Source: Nocardioides luteus (GTDB lineage Bacteria; Actinomycetota; Actinomycetes; Propionibacteriales; Nocardioidaceae). Taken from it: a stretch of 64,000 nucleotides of DNA. Each line of letters begins with the position of its first letter. Position 1 is the stretch's first letter. The stretch is from positions 1-64,000 of the forward strand of contig NZ_JZDQ02000017.1 of assembly GCF_000960475.2 (NCBI RefSeq). Reading direction: 5' to 3'. Below the pieces are notes generated by a model, which made no database searches, was not told where the DNA came from, and saw nothing but the letters and a program-made list of their open reading frames with translations. Shown piece after piece: positions 1-8,799 of this stretch. A program made the position numbers and the translations under genes.

Positions 1-38
1 GTCGGCCGAGTGGGCACCTGAGTGCCCACTCGGCCGAC
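1..38. repeat. Perfect 17-bp palindrome, terminator/REP-like
   Basis: Arms 1-17 and 22-38 are exact reverse complements around a 4-nt loop. The hairpin lies just past the stop codon (minus strand) of the last ABC permease gene, so it could end that transcript, but no T-run follows. A decayed 38-nt copy sits at 13886-13923. The bases after it, to about 80, carry the TGACGCCTCG-type units also seen near 13930 and 60470. Confidence 0.7.
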
Positions 39-77
39 GGCGGTGACGCTTCGCGCGACGTACGTGACGCCTCGGCG

Positions 78-881
78 CTAGCGGGTCATCCCCATCCGCT
101 CCAGCGCGACCGACTCGAGGAGCTGGACGAGGTTGTAGAGCACCAGGGTGATGACCGTGATGATCGCGACCGCGGCCCACAGGTCGTCGAAGCGGGCGGC
201 GGCGGGGAACTTCTGGATGTTGCCGCCGATGCCGTTGCCGGTCGAGAGCCACTCGGCGAGCAGCGCCCCGGTCACCGCGCCGGGCACCGAGACACGTGCG
301 GCGGCGAAGATCGACGGGAGCGCGCCGGGCAGCGAGACCTTGCGGATCGCGGTGAGTCGCGATCCGCCGTAGACGGCCACGAGATCCAGCGACTGCGGCG
401 AGGCCTGGGACAGCCCGAACAGGACGGCGGCCAGCGCCGGGAACAGCACCACGATGATCCCGAGCACCACGACCGAGGCGGTCGAGGCGCGTCCGGTGAT
501 CAGCATGACGACCGGAGCGATCGCGACCAGCGGGATCGAGCGGAGCAGCAGCGCCAGCGGCATCACGCCGGCCTCGACCGTACGCGACAGGTTGAACAGC
601 ACCGCCGCCACGATCGCGAGTGCCATCCCGGCGAGGAAGCCGAGCCCGGCGTCCTTCAGGGTGACCCACGTCAGCGGGAACAGCTCCGCCCGATGGGCGG
701 CCGCGTCGGGACCCGTGAAGAGATGATCGAGCACGTCCAGCGGCCCCTTGGCGACGTACTCCGAGACGCTGGAGAACGACACGAAGGCCTGCCACAGCAC
801 GGCCACGATCGCCAGCGCGGCGACGGTGTGCAGCACCGGCCCCAGAACCGCCCGCGACAGACCCATGGCACCCGACCTCAT
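78..881 (-). CDS. ABC importer permease, NitT/TauT (SsuC-like) type
   Basis: Inner-membrane permease subunit, last gene of a four-gene importer operon. The 267-residue protein has about six hydrophobic segments and a cytoplasmic EAA-type loop near residues 168-190 containing YGGSRLTAIRKVSLPGALP, the usual contact site for the ATPase. I chose the ATG at 881 because a GGGAGGT ribosome site precedes it and it overlaps the upstream permease stop by 4 nt (ATGA), implying translational coupling; a GTG at 902 is possible. The substrate cannot be read from the sequence. The divergent nucleobase/hydantoin genes suggest a heterocyclic nitrogen compound, which is inference. Confidence 0.9.
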   Translation of the reverse strand: MRSGAMGLSRAVLGPVLHTVAALAIVAVLWQAFVSFSSVSEYVAKGPLDVLDHLFTGPDAAAHRAELFPLTWVTLKDAGLGFLAGMALAIVAAVLFNLSRTVEAGVMPLALLLRSIPLVAIAPVVMLITGRASTASVVVLGIIVVLFPALAAVLFGLSQASPQSLDLVAVYGGSRLTAIRKVSLPGALPSIFAAARVSVPGAVTGALLAEWLSTGNGIGGNIQKFPAAARFDDLWAAVAIITVITLVLYNLVQLLESVALERMGMTR

Positions 882-1681
882 CCGGACCTCCCAGCGACCC
901 ACGGCGTCACCAGACGCGAGACCAGCCCCAGCAGCAGATAGCCGGCCAGGGCGACCAGGGCACAGACCAGGAAGACGGCCCAGAGCCGCTCCGGGTCGGG
1001 CTTGCCCTGCAGCACGATCAGCGTGCGCCCGACGCCACGGTCGGTGGAGCCGAGGTACTCACCGAGCACGGCACCGAGGATCGCGGTCGGCACCGCGATC
1101 TGGAGCGCGTTGAGGATCGCCGGCACGGCCGCGACGAGGCGTACCTTCACCAGCTGGGTCCACACCGATCCGCCGTAGACGCGCACCACGTCGAGCGAGG
1201 CACGGTCGGCCGACTTGAAGCCGAGCACGGCCCCGACGACGGTCGTGAAGAAGACCATCAGCGCGGCCAGGAAGATCGACGTCTTCGACGGGTCCCCCGG
1301 CTGCTCGGCGCCGCCGAGGACCACGATCGAGATGCCGCCGACGGCGACCACGGGCAGGCAGTACGTCGTCACCGCGATCTGCATGATCACCGGCTCCAGC
1401 CACGGCACCAGCAGCACCAGCGAGGCCAGCAGCAGGGCGATCAGGTTGCCCCACAGGAACCCGATCGACGCCTCCGTCAGCGTCTCCCGGAGCACGCCGC
1501 CCCAGAACGCCGACGGACCCGCCGCGGCCATCTCCGAGAGCACCGTCCACGGCGGCGGCACCGGCGTGAACCCGGTGCCGGCATCGGGCGGGAACCCGAC
1601 CACGGCCACGACCGCCCACAGCACGAACAGGGTGACCACGCCGATGAGCCCGGCGAGCCAGCCCGGCAGCCGCATCCGCAT
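878..1681 (-). CDS. ABC importer permease, NitT/TauT type (second permease)
   Basis: Second membrane subunit of the same importer, 267 residues, with a hydrophobic N-terminal helix followed by five further predicted segments and an EAA loop containing VYGGSVWTQLVKVRLVAAVP. It resembles its partner in architecture, so the transporter is probably a heterodimer of permeases, as in thiamine-precursor or pyrimidine-type members of this family. The ATG at 1681 shares one base with the ATPase stop codon (TGATG). The 3' end overlaps the next permease gene. Confidence 0.9.
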   Translation of the reverse strand: MRMRLPGWLAGLIGVVTLFVLWAVVAVVGFPPDAGTGFTPVPPPWTVLSEMAAAGPSAFWGGVLRETLTEASIGFLWGNLIALLLASLVLLVPWLEPVIMQIAVTTYCLPVVAVGGISIVVLGGAEQPGDPSKTSIFLAALMVFFTTVVGAVLGFKSADRASLDVVRVYGGSVWTQLVKVRLVAAVPAILNALQIAVPTAILGAVLGEYLGSTDRGVGRTLIVLQGKPDPERLWAVFLVCALVALAGYLLLGLVSRLVTPWVAGRSG

Positions 1682-2526
1682 CAAGACTCCGCCTCAGCGC
1701 GCCCGTCGTCACCGAAGAGCAGCTCGGAGGCCCGGTCGGCGAGCGCGTGGAACTCCGGGGTGCGCATCATGTCGGGCGTACGCGGCCGGGGAAGGTCGAC
1801 CTCGATGATCTCCTTGATCCGGCCCGGTCGCGGCGACATCACCGCGACCCGGTCGGAGAGGAAGATCGCCTCGTTCACGCCGTGGGTGACCAGCAGGGTG
1901 GTCGCCGGCTTCTCGGTCCAGATCCGGAGCAGCTCCAGGTTGAGGTTCTGCCGGGTCATGTCGTCGAGCGCACCGAACGGCTCGTCGAGCAGGAGCACGG
2001 AGGGCTTGAGCGCGAGTGCCCGGGCGATCGAGACGCGCTGCCGCATGCCGCCGGAGAGCTGTGCGGGCCGGGCCTTCTCGAAGCCCTCCAGCCCGACGAG
2101 CTTGATCAGCTCGTGGATGTAGTCCATGTCCGGGCGCCGTCCGGCGACCTCGAAGACGAGCTTGATGTTGCCGACCACCGAGCGCCACGGCAGCAGCGCG
2201 TGGTCCTGGAACGCGATCCCCAGCTCGGAGTCACGCCGCAGGTCAGCGGGGGCCTTGCCGTCGACGTACGCCTCTCCGCTCGTCGGGGTCTCCAGGCCGG
2301 CGAGGATCCGCAGGATCGTCGACTTGCCGCAGCCGGAAGGCCCCAGCAGAGCCAGGAACGAGCCCTGGTCGGTGTGGAGGTCGGTGTCCTTCAGCGCGGT
2401 GACCGACTTCTTCCCCGCGCCGAAGACCTTGCTGATTCCTGAGATGTGGATGCCGGTGCCGCCGCCGGTCTCCGAAGCGGGCTCCGCGGCGGGAGCACCG
2501 GCATCCATGAGCTTGTCGTCGGCCAT
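1681..2526 (-). CDS. ABC importer ATP-binding protein, NitT/TauT type
   Basis: ATPase that powers the importer. All nucleotide-binding motifs are visible: Walker A GPSGCGKS (about residues 62-69), the signature LSGGMRQR, Walker [14 protein letters not shown] and the switch histidine in [10 protein letters not shown]. The C-terminal PRPGRIKEI stretch is typical of the nitrate/taurine/aliphatic-sulfonate family. The N-terminal 25 residues are a low-complexity Ala/Glu/Gly extension. The ATG at 2526 directly follows the binding-protein stop; a GTG at 2529 is an alternative. It lies second in the operon. Confidence 0.95.
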   Translation of the reverse strand: MADDKLMDAGAPAAEPASETGGGTGIHISGISKVFGAGKKSVTALKDTDLHTDQGSFLALLGPSGCGKSTILRILAGLETPTSGEAYVDGKAPADLRRDSELGIAFQDHALLPWRSVVGNIKLVFEVAGRRPDMDYIHELIKLVGLEGFEKARPAQLSGGMRQRVSIARALALKPSVLLLDEPFGALDDMTRQNLNLELLRIWTEKPATTLLVTHGVNEAIFLSDRVAVMSPRPGRIKEIIEVDLPRPRTPDMMRTPEFHALADRASELLFGDDGRAEAES

Positions 2527-2528
2527 CA

Positions 2529-3644
2529 CTACTTCTGGTAGGCCTTCAGCTCGGGGTTCTCCTCGTAGATCTCGTCGATGATCGAGGTGTCGAAGAGGTC
2601 CTCGGCCGAGACCTTCCAGCCGGCGGCGGCGAGCGAGTCGACGGTCTGCTGCTGGAGCTCGTCGGAGATGGTGAACAGGCCGTTCTTCTCGGTCTCCGGG
2701 GTCGAGATCAGCTTCTGCGACTCCTCGAGACCACGCTTGGTCTTGACCGGGTCGAGCTCGCCGAAGCTGGCCTCGAGACCGTCGGAGTCGCTGGCCGCCT
2801 CGTTGTAATGGGTCGTGATGACCTTGACGACATCCTCGGAGGGGTTCTTGAAGGTCTCGGTCCAGCCCTTGATCTCGGCGGTCAGCAACGCCTTGAGGAG
2901 GTCACGGTTCTCGGCGAGGTACTGGTCGGTGACGGTGTAGGTCTCGGCGACGTACGGCACGCCGTTCTCGGCGTAGGGCAGGTTGGTGACCTCGTGGCCG
3001 GCGAGCTCGACGGTGATCGACTCGTTGGTCAGGTAGGCCATGAAGCCGTCGACCTGGCCCTCCATCAGCGGCGTCGGGTCGAACTCGACCGGGACGACGG
3101 TGATGTCGTCCTTCTTCTCCTCCAGCCCGTTGGCCGCGAGGATCGCCTTGAAGACGTTGACGTTGGAGTCCTGGACGCCGATCTTCTTGCCCTTGAGGTC
3201 GGCCGGCGTCGCGATGTTGCCGCCGTCCTTGAGCGAGAGGATCGTGAACGGGTTCTTCTGGAAGGTCGCGCCGATGATCTTCAGCGGCGCCTCCTGCTCG
3301 GCGATCGCGGAGCCGACCGAGGCGGCGTCGTTGATGGCGACCTGGACCTTGCCGGAGAGCAGCTTGGCGACACCGGTGTCGGGGCCGGAGATGCCGTTGA
3401 CCGCATCGAAGCCGGCGTCTTCGTAGTAGCCCTTGTCCTCGGCGTAGTACTCGCCGGCGAACTCCTCGTTCTTGATCCAGGAGTACTGCATCGAGATGGT
3501 GCCGAAGCCCTCCTCGCTGCTCCCCTTCTCGGAGTCGGAGCCACAGGCGGCCAGCGTCGTGGCGGCCACGACGGACAGCAGGGCCGCGCCGGCCCTGAGA
3601 TGCAAAGACTTACGTCGCGAGGTCCGAGAGGCGGGGGTAGACAT
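2529..3644 (-). CDS. ABC importer substrate-binding lipoprotein (NMT1/THI5-like)
   Basis: Extracytoplasmic receptor of the importer and first gene of the operon. A signal peptide ends in the lipobox LAAC (Cys34 from the ATG at 3644), so it should be lipid-anchored. The mature protein ([22 protein letters not shown]) has the opening typical of NMT1/THI5-like binding proteins used for pyrimidine precursors, nitrate or sulfonates. A start at 3677 would put an uncharged-poor tail before the signal peptide and is less likely. The ligand is unknown; the opposite-facing GntR/NCS1/racemase genes suggest a cyclic ureide or pyrimidine. Confidence 0.9.
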   Translation of the reverse strand: MSTPASRTSRRKSLHLRAGAALLSVVAATTLAACGSDSEKGSSEEGFGTISMQYSWIKNEEFAGEYYAEDKGYYEDAGFDAVNGISGPDTGVAKLLSGKVQVAINDAASVGSAIAEQEAPLKIIGATFQKNPFTILSLKDGGNIATPADLKGKKIGVQDSNVNVFKAILAANGLEEKKDDITVVPVEFDPTPLMEGQVDGFMAYLTNESITVELAGHEVTNLPYAENGVPYVAETYTVTDQYLAENRDLLKALLTAEIKGWTETFKNPSEDVVKVITTHYNEAASDSDGLEASFGELDPVKTKRGLEESQKLISTPETEKNGLFTISDELQQQTVDSLAAAGWKVSAEDLFDTSIIDEIYEENPELKAYQK

Positions 3645-3955
3645 CGAAACGAGTTCCCTTCGAGGAGTTTCACGCACAGGTCCCGGGGACCGTAGCGAGC
3701 GGAGGTTTCAGGTGCTGGCACCAGCGTTTCGGCGTTGTAACGACCCTTTCAAACGTGCCCGTCAGGGGAAGGGTCGATCCCGAGCCACGGCGTCCGCTGG
3801 ACAACAATGCCGTGGTTGTTGTCTAGTTACCCAACGCGCGTACGCCGCATGGGATGTGCCGTCCGACACACCGGATCCGCCGTTATCGGTTCGTGATCAG
3901 GCCGAGACCATTCGGTGACCGACCGGACGCTCCGGACGACGGCAGGAGGACCTCG
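3645..3955. promoter_or_regulatory. Divergent promoter region with candidate GntR operator at 3800-3823
   Basis: This 311-nt gap separates the ABC operon from the divergent GntR gene and holds no convincing reading frame. At 3800-3823 an exact inverted repeat GACAACAA - 8 nt - TTGTTGTC occurs, AT-richer than its surroundings. Its position between regulator and operon fits an FCD-type GntR operator. The TTGTTG half could also serve as a -35 element for the rightward promoter. Confidence 0.55.
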
Positions 3956-4666
3956 ATGCAAGGGCCCCGGCGCCGCTCCGTGTTCGCCTCCCGCCTGGTC
4001 AGCTCCGCCGGAGACGGTGAGCAGCCGCACGTCATCGAGGACCTCCGCCTGGCGATCCTGTCGGGCGAGGAGCCGCCGGGAACGCTCATCCCGATCGCCT
4101 CGGTGGCGACGTTCTTCGGTGTCAGCCAGATCCCCGTGCGCGAAGCCCTGAAGGTGCTGACCGGCGAAGGTCTGGTCGAGCACCGGCCCCATGTCGGCTA
4201 TGCGGTGGCGAAGCTGACCTTCGCCGAGTTCCGCGAGCTCTACGAGGTGCGCGCCGCACTGGAGACCTCCGCCCTGCGCGCCGCCGTCCGGTCGGCCACG
4301 GAGACCGACGACGAGCTCGTACGCAGCGCCCACTCCGCGATGGCAGCGGCTGTCGCCCGGGGTGACGAGCGTGGCTACCACGTCGAGTCCCGTCGCTTCC
4401 ACCGGGCGCTGATCGCGCCGGCCGGGATGCAGCGACTGCTGCACATGTACGACTCCGCCTGGAACATGACCGAGCCGGCCCGGCCCATGTCGCGGGTCGC
4501 CGAGGTCGACCGGGCGCTCCTCCACGGCGACCACAACGCCATGGTCGCCGCCTTCCGTGCGCGCGACGCGGACCGGCTCGTCGCCGAGTCGGCCGCCCAC
4601 TACGAGCATCTCAAGACCGCCATCGAGGTCTTCCGGAGCGACCCGGACGTGTTCCGGCAGCCCTGA
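3956..4666 (+). CDS. GntR-family transcriptional regulator (FCD type)
   Basis: DNA-binding regulator of 236 residues. The N-terminal winged helix (about residues 25-90) includes VSQIPVREALKVLTGEGLVE, the recognition region of GntR proteins. The C-terminal all-helical FCD ligand domain has the spaced acidic/His pattern (YEVRAALETSALR; RRFHRALI) that in relatives binds a metal and a small acid. The ATG at 3956 has GGAGGA 6 nt upstream; an upstream start at 3854 lacks a site. It is divergent from the ABC operon and 126 nt before the NCS1 transporter, so it probably controls both. Confidence 0.9.
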   Translation: MQGPRRRSVFASRLVSSAGDGEQPHVIEDLRLAILSGEEPPGTLIPIASVATFFGVSQIPVREALKVLTGEGLVEHRPHVGYAVAKLTFAEFRELYEVRAALETSALRAAVRSATETDDELVRSAHSAMAAAVARGDERGYHVESRRFHRALIAPAGMQRLLHMYDSAWNMTEPARPMSRVAEVDRALLHGDHNAMVAAFRARDADRLVAESAAHYEHLKTAIEVFRSDPDVFRQP

Positions 4667-4792
4667 GCGCCTCCGGCCGCGCGCCGGCGTACGTCGTATA
4701 TCTTTCGCGTCACATTGCTCTGACACGGCATCTGATCAGGTGAAACACCCGGTCACCACGATGGGGTGAACCCCCACCCGAAGGAGACCGTG

Positions 4793-6277
4793 ATGACCGA
4801 GGTGACAGCACCGCCCGCCTACCATCCCCGACTGTCGAACGAGGACCTCGACCCGCTGCGCGAGCAGAAGTGGGGCTGGTACAACATCTTCGCCTTCTGG
4901 ATGTCGGACGTGCACAGCGTCGGTGGCTACGTCACCGCAGGAGCCCTCTTCGCGCTCGGCCTGACCGGCTGGCAGGTGTTCGTCTGCCTGATCGCCGGGA
5001 TCGTGCTGGTGCAGATCTTCTGCAACCTGGTCGCCAAGCCGAGCCAGCAGACCGGGACGCCCTACCCGGTGGTCTCCCGAGCCTCGTTCGGGGTGCTCGG
5101 CGCCAACATCCCGGCGATCATCCGCGGGTCGATCGCGATCGCCTGGTACGGCGTGCAGACCTTCCTGGCCGCCGGGTCGCTCACCATCGTGATCCTCAAG
5201 CTCTTCCCGTCGCTGGCCGCCTACGCCACCGCCGACCACTCCTTCCTCGGCCTCTCCTACCTCGGCTACGTGAGCTTCGCGATCCTCTGGGTCGCCCAGG
5301 CCCTGGTGTTCTGGCGCGGCATGGAGTCGATCCGCAGGTTCATCGACTTCTGCGGGCCGGCGGTCTACGTGGCGATGCTGGCGCTGTGCGTCTACATGCT
5401 CTACCGCGCCGACTGGCACGTCTCCTTCTCCCTCTCCGACAAGGAGCTGACCGTCGGCCAGCAGGTGACGGCGATGCTCGGCGCGATCGCGCTGGTGGTC
5501 TCCTACTTCTCCGGCCCGATGCTGAACTTCGGCGACTTCGCGCGCTACGGGAAGTCGTTCAAGGCCGTCAAGACCGGCAACTTCTGGGGCCTTCCGGTCA
5601 ACTTCGTGCTGTTCTCGCTGCTCACGGTGCTCACCGCCGCGGCGACCATGCCCGTCTTCGGAGAGCTGATCACCGACCCGGTGGCCACGATCGAGCGGAT
5701 CGACACCTACACCGCCGTCCTGCTCGGCGGGCTGACCTTCGTGATCGCGACCGTCGGCATCAACATCGTCGCCAACTTCATCTCCCCGGCGTTCGACTTC
5801 TCCAACGTCGCCCCGCAGAAGATCTCCTGGCGCATGGGCGGCATGATCGCGGCCGGCGGCTCGGTCCTGCTGACCCCCTGGAACTGGTACGCCAACGACG
5901 AGGCGATCTTCTGGACCCTCGGCCTCCTCGGCGCCCTGATCGGACCGCTGTTCGGCATCCTGATCGCGGACTTCTACCTGGTCAGAGGGCAGAAGATCGT
6001 CGTCGCCGACCTCTACACCCTCTCCGAGTCGGGCACCTACTACTACACCCGGGGCACCAACCCGAAGGCCGTCTACGCGCTCGTGGTGGCCGCCGCCTTC
6101 TCGTTCGCGTCGGTGCTCGTCCCGAAGCTCGGCGGGGTGCTCACCTGGCTGCCCGACTACTCCTGGTTCATCGGCTGCGGCATCGGGTTCGTGGCCTACT
6201 ACGCCTTCTCCACTGCGACGGCCGATTCGAAGGTCACCACAGAGGCCACCGCCGAGGCCGCCGCGGAGCCGGCCTGA
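4793..6277 (+). CDS. NCS1 nucleobase/hydantoin:cation symporter (Mhp1-like)
   Basis: Secondary transporter of 494 residues with about twelve membrane helices. WMSDVHSVGGY near residue 37 and AWYGVQTF near residue 118 match NCS1 signature helices; in Mhp1 the Trp and Gln of the latter contact the hydantoin ring. Members move hydantoins, allantoin, uracil or cytosine with Na+ or H+. The ATG at 4793 follows AAGGAG; a GTG at 4766 is weaker. The stop overlaps the racemase start, so the two are co-translated and the likely cargo is a 5-substituted hydantoin or allantoin. The C-terminal tail is Ala/Glu rich. Confidence 0.9.
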   Translation: MTEVTAPPAYHPRLSNEDLDPLREQKWGWYNIFAFWMSDVHSVGGYVTAGALFALGLTGWQVFVCLIAGIVLVQIFCNLVAKPSQQTGTPYPVVSRASFGVLGANIPAIIRGSIAIAWYGVQTFLAAGSLTIVILKLFPSLAAYATADHSFLGLSYLGYVSFAILWVAQALVFWRGMESIRRFIDFCGPAVYVAMLALCVYMLYRADWHVSFSLSDKELTVGQQVTAMLGAIALVVSYFSGPMLNFGDFARYGKSFKAVKTGNFWGLPVNFVLFSLLTVLTAAATMPVFGELITDPVATIERIDTYTAVLLGGLTFVIATVGINIVANFISPAFDFSNVAPQKISWRMGGMIAAGGSVLLTPWNWYANDEAIFWTLGLLGALIGPLFGILIADFYLVRGQKIVVADLYTLSESGTYYYTRGTNPKAVYALVVAAAFSFASVLVPKLGGVLTWLPDYSWFIGCGIGFVAYYAFSTATADSKVTTEATAEAAAEPA

Positions 6278-6987
6278 TGCGAATCCTGGTCGTCAACCCG
6301 AACACCACGGCGTCGATGACCGCACTGATCGGCGAGTGCGCCCGGGCGAGCGTCGGCCCGGGCGTGGTCGTCGACGCGATCGACCCGGGCGCCGGGCCGG
6401 TCTCGCTCGAGTCGCACTACGACGAGGCGATCGCGGTGCCCCATCTGCTCGGCGCCCTGGAGCGGGAGGGCGCGGCGTACGACGGGTTCGTGATCGCCTG
6501 CTTCGGCGACCCCGGGCTGCACGCGGCCCGGGAGATCCTCGCCGGCCCCGTGGTCGGGATCGCGGAGGCGGCGATGCGGACGGTGGCGTACCTGTGCCGG
6601 AGGTTCTCGGTGGTCACCACGCTGCCGCGGGTCGTCGCGCACACCTGGTCGATCGCGCGCGACTACGGCGTCGCCGACCTGGTCGGCGGGATCCATGCCT
6701 GCGAGATCCCGGTGGTCGACCTGGAGACCGACCCGGCGGCGTACGCGACGATCCTGGCCGCCTGCCGACGTGCTCTGGCCGAGGACCGCTCGGAGGCGAT
6801 CGTCCTGGGCTGTGCCGGGATGGCCGACCTGTGCGCCCGGCTCTCCAAAGAGCTCGACGTGCCCGTCGTCGACGGGGTCGCCGCCGCCACCGCGGAGGTG
6901 GAGAAGCTGGTACGCCTCGGGCTGAGCACCAGCCGGCACAACGAGTACGCCGCTCCTCCGGCGAAGCAGATCAGGGGCCGGTGGTGA
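6277..6987 (+). CDS. Asp/Glu/hydantoin racemase family protein
   Basis: Cytoplasmic racemase of 236 residues. Two catalytic cysteines expected for the family are present: Cys75 in IACFGDPG and Cys179 in VLGCAGM, and the N-terminal LVVNPNTT loop is typical of hydantoin and allantoin racemases. It would interconvert enantiomers of a 5-substituted hydantoin or allantoin taken up by the preceding NCS1 transporter, whose stop it overlaps. No hydantoinase or carbamoylase lies in the window, so the pathway is incomplete here. Its 3' end overlaps the convergent Nudix gene by 17 nt. Confidence 0.88.
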   Translation: MRILVVNPNTTASMTALIGECARASVGPGVVVDAIDPGAGPVSLESHYDEAIAVPHLLGALEREGAAYDGFVIACFGDPGLHAAREILAGPVVGIAEAAMRTVAYLCRRFSVVTTLPRVVAHTWSIARDYGVADLVGGIHACEIPVVDLETDPAAYATILAACRRALAEDRSEAIVLGCAGMADLCARLSKELDVPVVDGVAAATAEVEKLVRLGLSTSRHNEYAAPPAKQIRGRW

Positions 6988-7696
6988 CGTCCAGCGACGA
7001 CGAGCGGCGCAGCAACGGCGGATGCAGGTGCTCGGCCGAGCCCCGGCGGAAGAGCTGGGCCGGCCGGCCCCCGTCGCGCGTCGTGGTGGCTCCGGTCGGC
7101 TCGAGGAACCCCTCGGTCTTGGTGACCTTGCGATGGAAGTTGCGCGGGTCGAGCCGCGCACCCCAGACGATCTCGTAGACCCGGCGCAGCTCGGCGACGG
7201 TGAACTCCTCGGCGCAGAACGCGGCGCCCAGCGGTGAGTACTCCAGCTTGGCGCGGGCGCGCTCGACGCCGTCGCGGAGGATCTCGGCGTGGTCGAAGGC
7301 CAGCCCGTCCCCGGCAAGGAGGGCGTCGACGGGGCGCCACTGCGCGTCGGCCGCGTCCGACCCGGCGGCCGGCACCGGGAGGTCGGGCGCCAGCGCGAGA
7401 TAGGCGACCGTCACGACCCGGGTCCGCGGGTCCCGCCCCGGAGAGCCGTACGTCGCCAGCTGCTCGACGTGCACGCTCCCCGGCCGCAGGCCGGTCTCCT
7501 CGGCGAGCTCGCGCGCGGCCGCCTCCTCGAGACCCTCGTCGTCGAGGACGAATCCGCCCGGGAGCGCCCAGGCGCCTCGGTAGGGCTCGATGCCGCGGCG
7601 TACGACCAGGGCGCAGAGCGCCTCGTCACGGACGGTGAGCACGACGAGGTCGACGGTGACGGCGACTCTGCTCACGTGGCCTGGGGGGTGCTCCAT
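6971..7696 (-). CDS. Nudix-domain transcriptional regulator, NrtR-like
   Basis: 241-residue protein with an N-terminal Nudix fold and a C-terminal winged helix (about 150-215, ending RNFHRKV), the NrtR arrangement. NrtR proteins regulate NAD metabolism and sense ADP-ribose-type ligands. The Nudix box at residues 48-70 is complete, with REL-x-EE-x-GL all matching, so unlike some NrtR proteins it may still hydrolyse a nucleotide. The ATG at 7696 is the first in frame; 7714 would be TTG. It is divergent from an SPFH/NAD-kinase-like pair with two palindromes between (7716, 7749). Autoregulation is inferred. Confidence 0.85.
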   Translation of the reverse strand: MEHPPGHVSRVAVTVDLVVLTVRDEALCALVVRRGIEPYRGAWALPGGFVLDDEGLEEAAARELAEETGLRPGSVHVEQLATYGSPGRDPRTRVVTVAYLALAPDLPVPAAGSDAADAQWRPVDALLAGDGLAFDHAEILRDGVERARAKLEYSPLGAAFCAEEFTVAELRRVYEIVWGARLDPRNFHRKVTKTEGFLEPTGATTTRDGGRPAQLFRRGSAEHLHPPLLRRSSSLDVTTGP

Positions 7697-7715
7697 GGGG
7701 CAACCTTGCACCAAT

Positions 7716-7728
7716 CGTCATCTTGACG
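7716..7728. promoter_or_regulatory. Candidate NrtR-like operator 1
   Basis: Exact palindrome CGTCA-TCT-TGACG immediately upstream of the Nudix regulator. It has the same arms and spacing as the copy at 7749-7761. Confidence 0.65.
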
Positions 7729-7748
7729 ACAAGCGCGCCACGCCTTAT

Positions 7749-7761
7749 CGTCATTCTGACG
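7749..7761. promoter_or_regulatory. Candidate NrtR-like operator 2
   Basis: Exact palindrome CGTCA-TTC-TGACG, 33 bp (about three helical turns) from operator 1, so two dimers would sit on the same DNA face. It lies about 34 bp before the SPFH start and overlaps the likely promoter. Confidence 0.65.
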
Positions 7762-7794
7762 CTAATAATCGACAGAACAGACAGGGAGTCTGAG

Positions 7795-8799
7795 ATGGCC
7801 GACATCGCCCGCTACCCCTTCCTCCGCCACCTGCGCGGAAGCACCACCACCCACGTGCAGCACCTGCACAACGGCACCGTCCGCCACAGCGGCGTCGGCG
7901 CATCGTTCTGGTACCGGCCGCTCTCCGCCGTCCTCTCCGAGGTGCCCGTCGACGACCGCGAGCTGCCGCTGCTCTTCCACGCGCGCACCGCCGACTTCCA
8001 GGACCTGACCACGCAGGCCACGGTCAGCTTCCGGATCATCGACCCGGCCGCGGTCGCCGGCCGCATCGACTTCTCGATCGACCCCGAGAACGGCCGCTGG
8101 CGCGGCAGCCCGCTCGACCAGGTCGCCGGGCTGCTGACCGAGACCGCGCAGCAGTACGCCCTCGACCTCATCGCCGCCCAGAGCCTGGCCGACGTGCTCG
8201 CCGGGGGCGTCGGGCCGGTGCGCGACGCGATCGCCGCGGGCCTGGGTGGCGACGAGCGGCTGACCGCCACCGGGCTCGCCATCCTGGGCGTGCGGGTCGT
8301 CGCGCTGCGGCCCGAGCCCGAGGTGGAGAAGGCGCTCCTCACCCCGACCCGCGAGCGCGTCCAGGCGGACGCCGACAAGGCGACGTACGAGCGGCGCGCG
8401 ACGGCGGTCGAGCGCGAGCGGGCCATCTCCGAGAACGAGCTGCAGAACAAGATCGAGCTCGCCCGCCGCGAGGAGCAGCTGGTCGGCCAGCAGGGCGCCA
8501 ACGCGCGGCGCAGCGCCGAGGAGAAGGCCGCCGCGGCCCGGATCGCGACCGCCGCCGAGGCCGAGCGCACCCAGGTGCTGGCCGAGGCGAACGCCCAGGC
8601 CACCCGGGCCACCGGGCTGGCGAAGGCGGATGCCGAGGCGGCCGCCCTGGCCGCCTACCGCGATCTGCCGGAGGCGGTCCTGCTCGGCCTCGCACTCAAG
8701 GAGCTGGCCGCCAACCTGCCCCAGATCGAGCACCTGGCGCTCACCCCGGACCTGCTCGCCCCGGTCCTCGCCAAGCTCGGCGCCCGGAGCGACGGATGA
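7795..8799 (+). CDS. SPFH/band-7 domain protein without a membrane anchor
   Basis: 334-residue protein with an SPFH/prohibitin-like core (about residues 20-175) followed by a long Ala/Glu/Arg-rich helix (about 190-285), predicted coiled coil, as in flotillin-type oligomers. Unlike classical stomatins or flotillins I see no N-terminal hydrophobic segment, so it is probably cytosolic or peripheral. The ATG at 7795 has GGGAG 6 nt upstream. The stop overlaps the next gene (ATGA). Placement opposite an NrtR-like regulator and with a NAD-kinase homologue suggests a NAD(P)-related scaffold, which is inference. Confidence 0.85.
   Translation: MADIARYPFLRHLRGSTTTHVQHLHNGTVRHSGVGASFWYRPLSAVLSEVPVDDRELPLLFHARTADFQDLTTQATVSFRIIDPAAVAGRIDFSIDPENGRWRGSPLDQVAGLLTETAQQYALDLIAAQSLADVLAGGVGPVRDAIAAGLGGDERLTATGLAILGVRVVALRPEPEVEKALLTPTRERVQADADKATYERRATAVERERAISENELQNKIELARREEQLVGQQGANARRSAEEKAAAARIATAAEAERTQVLAEANAQATRATGLAKADAEAAALAAYRDLPEAVLLGLALKELAANLPQIEHLALTPDLLAPVLAKLGARSDG

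Noticed and set aside
4763..4774. GGGGT-GA-ACCCC palindrome just before the NCS1 ribosome site
   Set aside because: Short, GC-only and without a second copy; could be chance in this composition.
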